Source: Burkholderiaceae bacterium (GTDB lineage: Bacteria; Pseudomonadota; Gammaproteobacteria; Burkholderiales; Burkholderiaceae_C). Taken from it: a DNA stretch of 32,587 nucleotides. The notes beneath the pieces are model-generated. The model had not been told where the DNA came from. It saw only the letters and a program-made list of their open reading frames with translations, and did no database searches. The position numbers and the translations under genes are program-made. How positions within the stretch are numbered: the first letter of the stretch is position 1; the number at the start of each line of letters is the position of its first letter. This document shows, piece by piece, positions 28,347-32,587 of the stretch. The DNA lies in the NCBI GenBank assembly GCA_017848435.1, contig JAFEHU010000023.1, forward strand, positions 1 to 32,587. Direction: 5' to 3'.

Positions 28347-28853
28347 TTACAACTTGACCGGGCCGCTGTAGCCCATCAGGGCCCAGCTGCTGCTGTCGGC
28401 AAAATAGGCACCGTTCACGATTTCGCGGAAGGCGTGGTAGACCTGTTGGCGCAAGCCAAGGCTGGAGGTGCGCATGGCCTGCAGGTGGTCCTGCAACTGG
28501 GCCACAGAGGCCTCTTCAAACGGCGTGAACAGACCAAACACCGCCACGCGGCCCACCGCCAGTGAAACGATGGACAGCAGCTCGGCCAGTTCGTCCTGTG
28601 TGGCGCCAGGCAAGCCGCCAATCAGCACCTCCACCCGCTGCACCATGCCGTCAAGCGCGGCCGCCCGGGCTGGTGCAGCCGCCGGAATGCAGCCGTCCAG
28701 AATCGCCGCACCCACGCTGCGAAAAATCGTGCGCGAGGCCGCCGACAACCGCCCCTGGCTCAGCGGTGAGTCCCATTGCGCCACGGCCAACCCCGCCAGG
28801 CTCATGGCAACGGCGCTGCCAACACCCAGTTTGAGTAAGGTTCTTCTTTGCAT
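28347..28853 (-). CDS. Tat-signal small subunit of GMC dehydrogenase (gluconate 2-dehydrogenase subunit 3-like)
   Basis: Protein of 168 residues starting MQRRTLLKLG and continuing with a hydrophobic stretch ending GLAVAQ, a twin-arginine signal peptide (RRTLLK). The mature part is helical and ends FADSSSWALMGYSGP, resembling the end of gluconate 2-dehydrogenase subunit 3 and the gamma subunits of FAD glucose/fructose dehydrogenases. In those systems the small subunit acts as a chaperone and carries the signal-less flavoprotein through the Tat system. Here the flavoprotein gene follows after 10 bases. No strong Shine-Dalgarno is seen before the ATG. It is divergent from the plus-strand gene at 28928. 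Confidence 0.87.
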   Translation of the reverse strand: MQRRTLLKLGVGSAVAMSLAGLAVAQWDSPLSQGRLSAASRTIFRSVGAAILDGCIPAAAPARAAALDGMVQRVEVLIGGLPGATQDELAELLSIVSLAVGRVAVFGLFTPFEEASVAQLQDHLQAMRTSSLGLRQQVYHAFREIVNGAYFADSSSWALMGYSGPVKL

Positions 28854-28927
28854 GATTTGACTATCGCATTGTCACGAGCCATGCCGCTAGAGCGTGTCGT
28901 CTAGCTGACATGGGCAGAATCCCTTGT

Positions 28928-29719
28928 ATGCCCAAGGCCAACCCGCCCACCGACACCATCCACAACGCACTTGGCGTGGTGGCTCGCTTGCGCGAAGAGC
29001 GCGCCCACAAACCGGCCATGGCCCAAGCCGTTTCGCAGATCAAGTCGCTGCAAAGCCGACGCTTCAGTGGCACGTATGCCGATGTACTGCGCGACCCGGC
29101 GTACACTGCAGCGGCAAAATTCTTCCTGGAAGAGCTGTATGCCGACCGTGATTTCGCAGACCGTGACGCCCAGTTCTCACGGGTTGCCAACACCCTTCAG
29201 AAGCTGTTTCCCGCTGCACTAGTGACCACCGCGTGTGCGTTGGCAGAACTGCATGCACTGACGGAGCAGCTTGACCAGGCAATGGCCTATGAATACCTGG
29301 CCTTGACCAACGATGCCCACTTTTCGGGGTCAGAAGCCACGCGTTACCTGACAACATGGCGCAAAGTCGAACAGCAAGACAAGCGGCGCCTTCAGCTTCA
29401 AACCGTACTGACCATCGGCAACGACTTGGCACGCCTTACCCGCACGCCCGGCCTGCGCACCCTGCTGAAGATGATGCGAAGACCAGCCAATGCTGCAGGC
29501 ATGGGCATGCTCCAGCAGTTTCTGGAATCGGGTTTTGACACCTTTGCCACCCTTGCAAAACAGCCCGGTGGTGCCAACCACTTCCTCCACCTGATCGAGC
29601 AGCGCGAAGGCGCTTTGATTGACATGCTGTTTCATGCCCCCTTCGCCGATGCCGAAGCGGCACTGCACGCCTCCCTCGCGCCGACCTGCAACAAGCCGGC
29701 TGGCGACGGCAATACTTGA
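28928..29719 (+). CDS. FFLEELY-motif protein of unknown function
   Basis: Soluble, mostly helical protein of 263 residues with no signal peptide or transmembrane segment. Its most striking stretch is YTAAAKFFLEELYADRDFADRD (about residues 58-79); betaproteobacterial proteins with this FFLEELY motif are a known family of undetermined role. Other recognisable parts are SRRFSGTYADVL before it and an Arg/Leu-rich helix later. I chose the ATG at 28928, but an in-frame ATG at 28910 adds six residues and neither has a clear ribosome site. It lies 24 bases before a metallo-beta-lactamase-fold gene on the same strand. The base composition of both genes appears less GC-rich than that of the blocks to the left. 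Confidence 0.82.
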   Translation: MPKANPPTDTIHNALGVVARLREERAHKPAMAQAVSQIKSLQSRRFSGTYADVLRDPAYTAAAKFFLEELYADRDFADRDAQFSRVANTLQKLFPAALVTTACALAELHALTEQLDQAMAYEYLALTNDAHFSGSEATRYLTTWRKVEQQDKRRLQLQTVLTIGNDLARLTRTPGLRTLLKMMRRPANAAGMGMLQQFLESGFDTFATLAKQPGGANHFLHLIEQREGALIDMLFHAPFADAEAALHASLAPTCNKPAGDGNT

Positions 29720-29743
29720 ACATTCCCTTGAGATGCCATTCCC

Positions 29744-30667
29744 ATGCACAACACACCAGAACTTCCACCCGGCGTGACCGTACTGGAACGCGGCTGGCTG
29801 TCGTCAAACAACATCGTCAGCATGGGCCGCCACGGTACCGCCTTGGTCGACACCGGCTACGCTACACATGCCCCACAAACTGCGGCCCTGGTTCAACAGG
29901 CCCTGGGGCCACGCAAGCTGGACAGGTTGGTGAACACCCACTTGCACAGCGACCATTGCGGCGGCAATGCGCTGCTGCAAAGCACTTACCCACAGTTGGC
30001 CACCAGTATCCCCCACGGCCTCGCAGAGCATGTGCGTCAGTGGGACCCTGTGACCCTGGGTTATGCGCCAACAGGGCAACAGTGCCCCCCGTTCCGCTAC
30101 GACACGCTGCTGCGAAATGGCGACTCGCTCGAACTGGGCGATTGGTCTTGGCAAGTCCACAGCGCCCCAGGCCATGACCCAGACGCGGTCATCCTGTTTC
30201 AGCCCGACTACGGCGTGCTTATTTCAGGCGATGCACTGTGGGAAAACGGCTTTGGCGTCGTGTTTCCTGAACTGGAAAACGAACCAGGTTTTGCTGAAGT
30301 CGCCCAAACATTGGACCTGATCGAATCCCTGCGTCCGCGCAGCATCATCCCCGGCCATGGCGCGGCATTCGGCAATGTGCCGAACGCGCTGTCAATTGCC
30401 CGGAAGCGACTGGAAGGGTTTGTGAACAACCCCGACAAGCATGCGCTGCACGCCGGCAAGGTATTGCTGAAATTCAAACTGTTGGAGCTGCAGCAGGTCG
30501 CCCGAAAGGATTTAGAGGCCTGGGCTTTGCAAACACGCTACGTCACGCAATTGCACGAACGCCACTTCAGCAAAGTGCCGATCACATCGTGGCTGGCCGA
30601 GTTGCTGCTGAGCCTGGAGCGGTCAGGCGCTCTGCGCACGCACGGAGACACGGTGTTCAACCAATAA
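29744..30667 (+). CDS. Metallo-beta-lactamase-fold hydrolase
   Basis: Protein of 307 residues with the metal-binding motif NTHLHSDHCGGN (H66, H68, D70, H71), a third His in SAPGHDPDAVILF, the bridging Asp in LISGDALWENGFG and the last His in IIPGHG. The N-terminus (VTVLERGWLSSNNIVSMG; TALVDTGYA) is typical of the fold. The C-terminal 90 residues are helical and may recognise the substrate. Glyoxalase II-like or other ester/thioester hydrolysis is likely, but the substrate cannot be assigned. It is the last plus-strand gene before the convergent rRNA operon; the terminator of that operon may work in both directions and also end this transcript. Confidence 0.9.
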   Translation: MHNTPELPPGVTVLERGWLSSNNIVSMGRHGTALVDTGYATHAPQTAALVQQALGPRKLDRLVNTHLHSDHCGGNALLQSTYPQLATSIPHGLAEHVRQWDPVTLGYAPTGQQCPPFRYDTLLRNGDSLELGDWSWQVHSAPGHDPDAVILFQPDYGVLISGDALWENGFGVVFPELENEPGFAEVAQTLDLIESLRPRSIIPGHGAAFGNVPNALSIARKRLEGFVNNPDKHALHAGKVLLKFKLLELQQVARKDLEAWALQTRYVTQLHERHFSKVPITSWLAELLLSLERSGALRTHGDTVFNQ

Positions 30668-30731
30668 CACAACAAATACGATAGCGGGGGGATGGGTATT
30701 GCCAGAACGGCAACACAGAAGTGAAGCACCC

Positions 30732-30766
30732 AAAACAAAACGCCCCGATCGCTGACCGGGGCGTTT
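30732..30766 (-). terminator. Intrinsic terminator of the rRNA operon
   Basis: A perfect 10-bp stem AAACGCCCCG/CGGGGCGTTT with a 9-base loop (30738-30766) lies 15 bases beyond the 5S gene. Read on the minus strand it is followed by a T-rich tract (TTTTGTTTT including the stem end). On the plus strand it is followed by TTTGCTTGG, so it could weakly terminate the convergent hydrolase gene as well. Confidence 0.9.
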
Positions 30767-30780
30767 GCTTGGTTGTAATA

Positions 30781-30894
30781 GCCTGACGATGACCTACTTT
30801 CACACGGGAACCCGCACTATCATCGGCGCAGAGGCGTTTCACTGTCCTGTTCGGTATGGGAAGGAGTGGGACCACCTCGCTATGGTCATCAGGC
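30781..30894 (-). rRNA. rrf: 5S ribosomal RNA
   Basis: The minus strand begins GCCTGATGACCATAGCGAGG and contains the conserved GGTCCCACTCCTTCCCAT, CCGAACAGGACAGTGAAAC and GCGCCGATGATAGTG blocks, then closes with GTCATCGTCAGGC, which pairs with the 5' end. The length of about 114 bases is normal for betaproteobacteria; the exact ends may differ by one or two bases. Confidence 0.97.
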
Positions 30895-30977
30895 ATAACT
30901 GTTTGTCATCTTGACTGGGTCAAGACAACGAATTCATAGAGTAAATCAGCTTGTATATTTGAATGCGTCAACTTGGC

Positions 30978-31006
30978 ATAACTTCTTTGACATTCATCAA
31001 AGTTAT
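30978..31006 (-). other. Stem-loop directly 3' of 23S rRNA (processing-site candidate)
   Basis: On the minus strand ATAACTT and AAGTTAT form a 7-bp stem immediately after the predicted 23S 3' end, with inner TGA/TCA pairs and a short bulge. It lies in the 112-base 23S-5S spacer, which holds no tRNA. It may be part of the precursor structure recognised during 23S maturation. Confidence 0.45.

Positions 31007-32587
<1,581 letters not shown>

Overview
The window looks like a chromosomal segment of a high-GC betaproteobacterium of the order Burkholderiales, most likely family Comamonadaceae. The evidence is the near-textbook order corC-lnt-(asparaginase)-glyQ-glyS-gmhB-plsC-ygjP, a quinohemoprotein alcohol dehydrogenase that closely resembles my recollection of the Comamonas testosteroni enzyme, betaproteobacterial 5S and 23S rRNA, and a short dispersed repeat of a kind I associate with this family. 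The species cannot be fixed from the sequence alone.

Layout. (1) 1-5518, alcohol and aldehyde oxidation: a periplasmic PQQ alcohol dehydrogenase cut by the left edge, a divergent GAF/Fis-type regulator without the AAA+ domain, an aldehyde dehydrogenase and a glutathione S-transferase. (2) 5520-14572, a long minus-strand acyl-CoA/leucine catabolism block. Read in transcription order it holds a MerR-type regulator (LiuR-like), a hotdog thioesterase, isovaleryl-CoA dehydrogenase, beta-carbonic anhydrase, AceK, a small membrane protein, thiolase, a second acyl-CoA dehydrogenase, rhodanese, a YchJ-like protein and a HAD phosphatase. A perfect 26-bp palindrome lies before the thioesterase gene, and an imperfect relative lies before a divergent metallo-beta-lactamase-fold gene (14679-15731). 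These are probably sites of the MerR-type regulator. (3) 15741-25551, a minus-strand housekeeping block: GNAT, CorC, Lnt, asparaginase, GlyQ, GlyS, GmhB, PlsC and a YgjP-like metallopeptidase. (4) 25797-28853, a three-gene minus-strand operon encoding a Tat-signal small subunit, a GMC flavoprotein with a cysteine triad like that of Fe-S flavin dehydrogenases, and a membrane-anchored alpha/beta hydrolase. (5) 28928-30667, two plus-strand genes, one with an FFLEELY motif and one a metallo-beta-lactamase-fold hydrolase. (6) 30732-32587, the 3' end of an rRNA operon on the minus strand: 23S (partial), spacer, 5S and terminator.

The least expected observation is a dispersed repeat with three copies (8170-8213, 16502-16570, 25643-25711). 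One copy lies in frame inside the YgjP-like gene and encodes about 23 residues of its N-terminal extension. Another spans the stop codon of the thiolase gene. The third is intergenic.

No complete gene-free stretch exceeds 300 bases; the largest, 25552-25796, holds a candidate promoter, one repeat copy and stem-loops. I saw no tRNA gene, CRISPR array, transposase, phage gene or replication origin.
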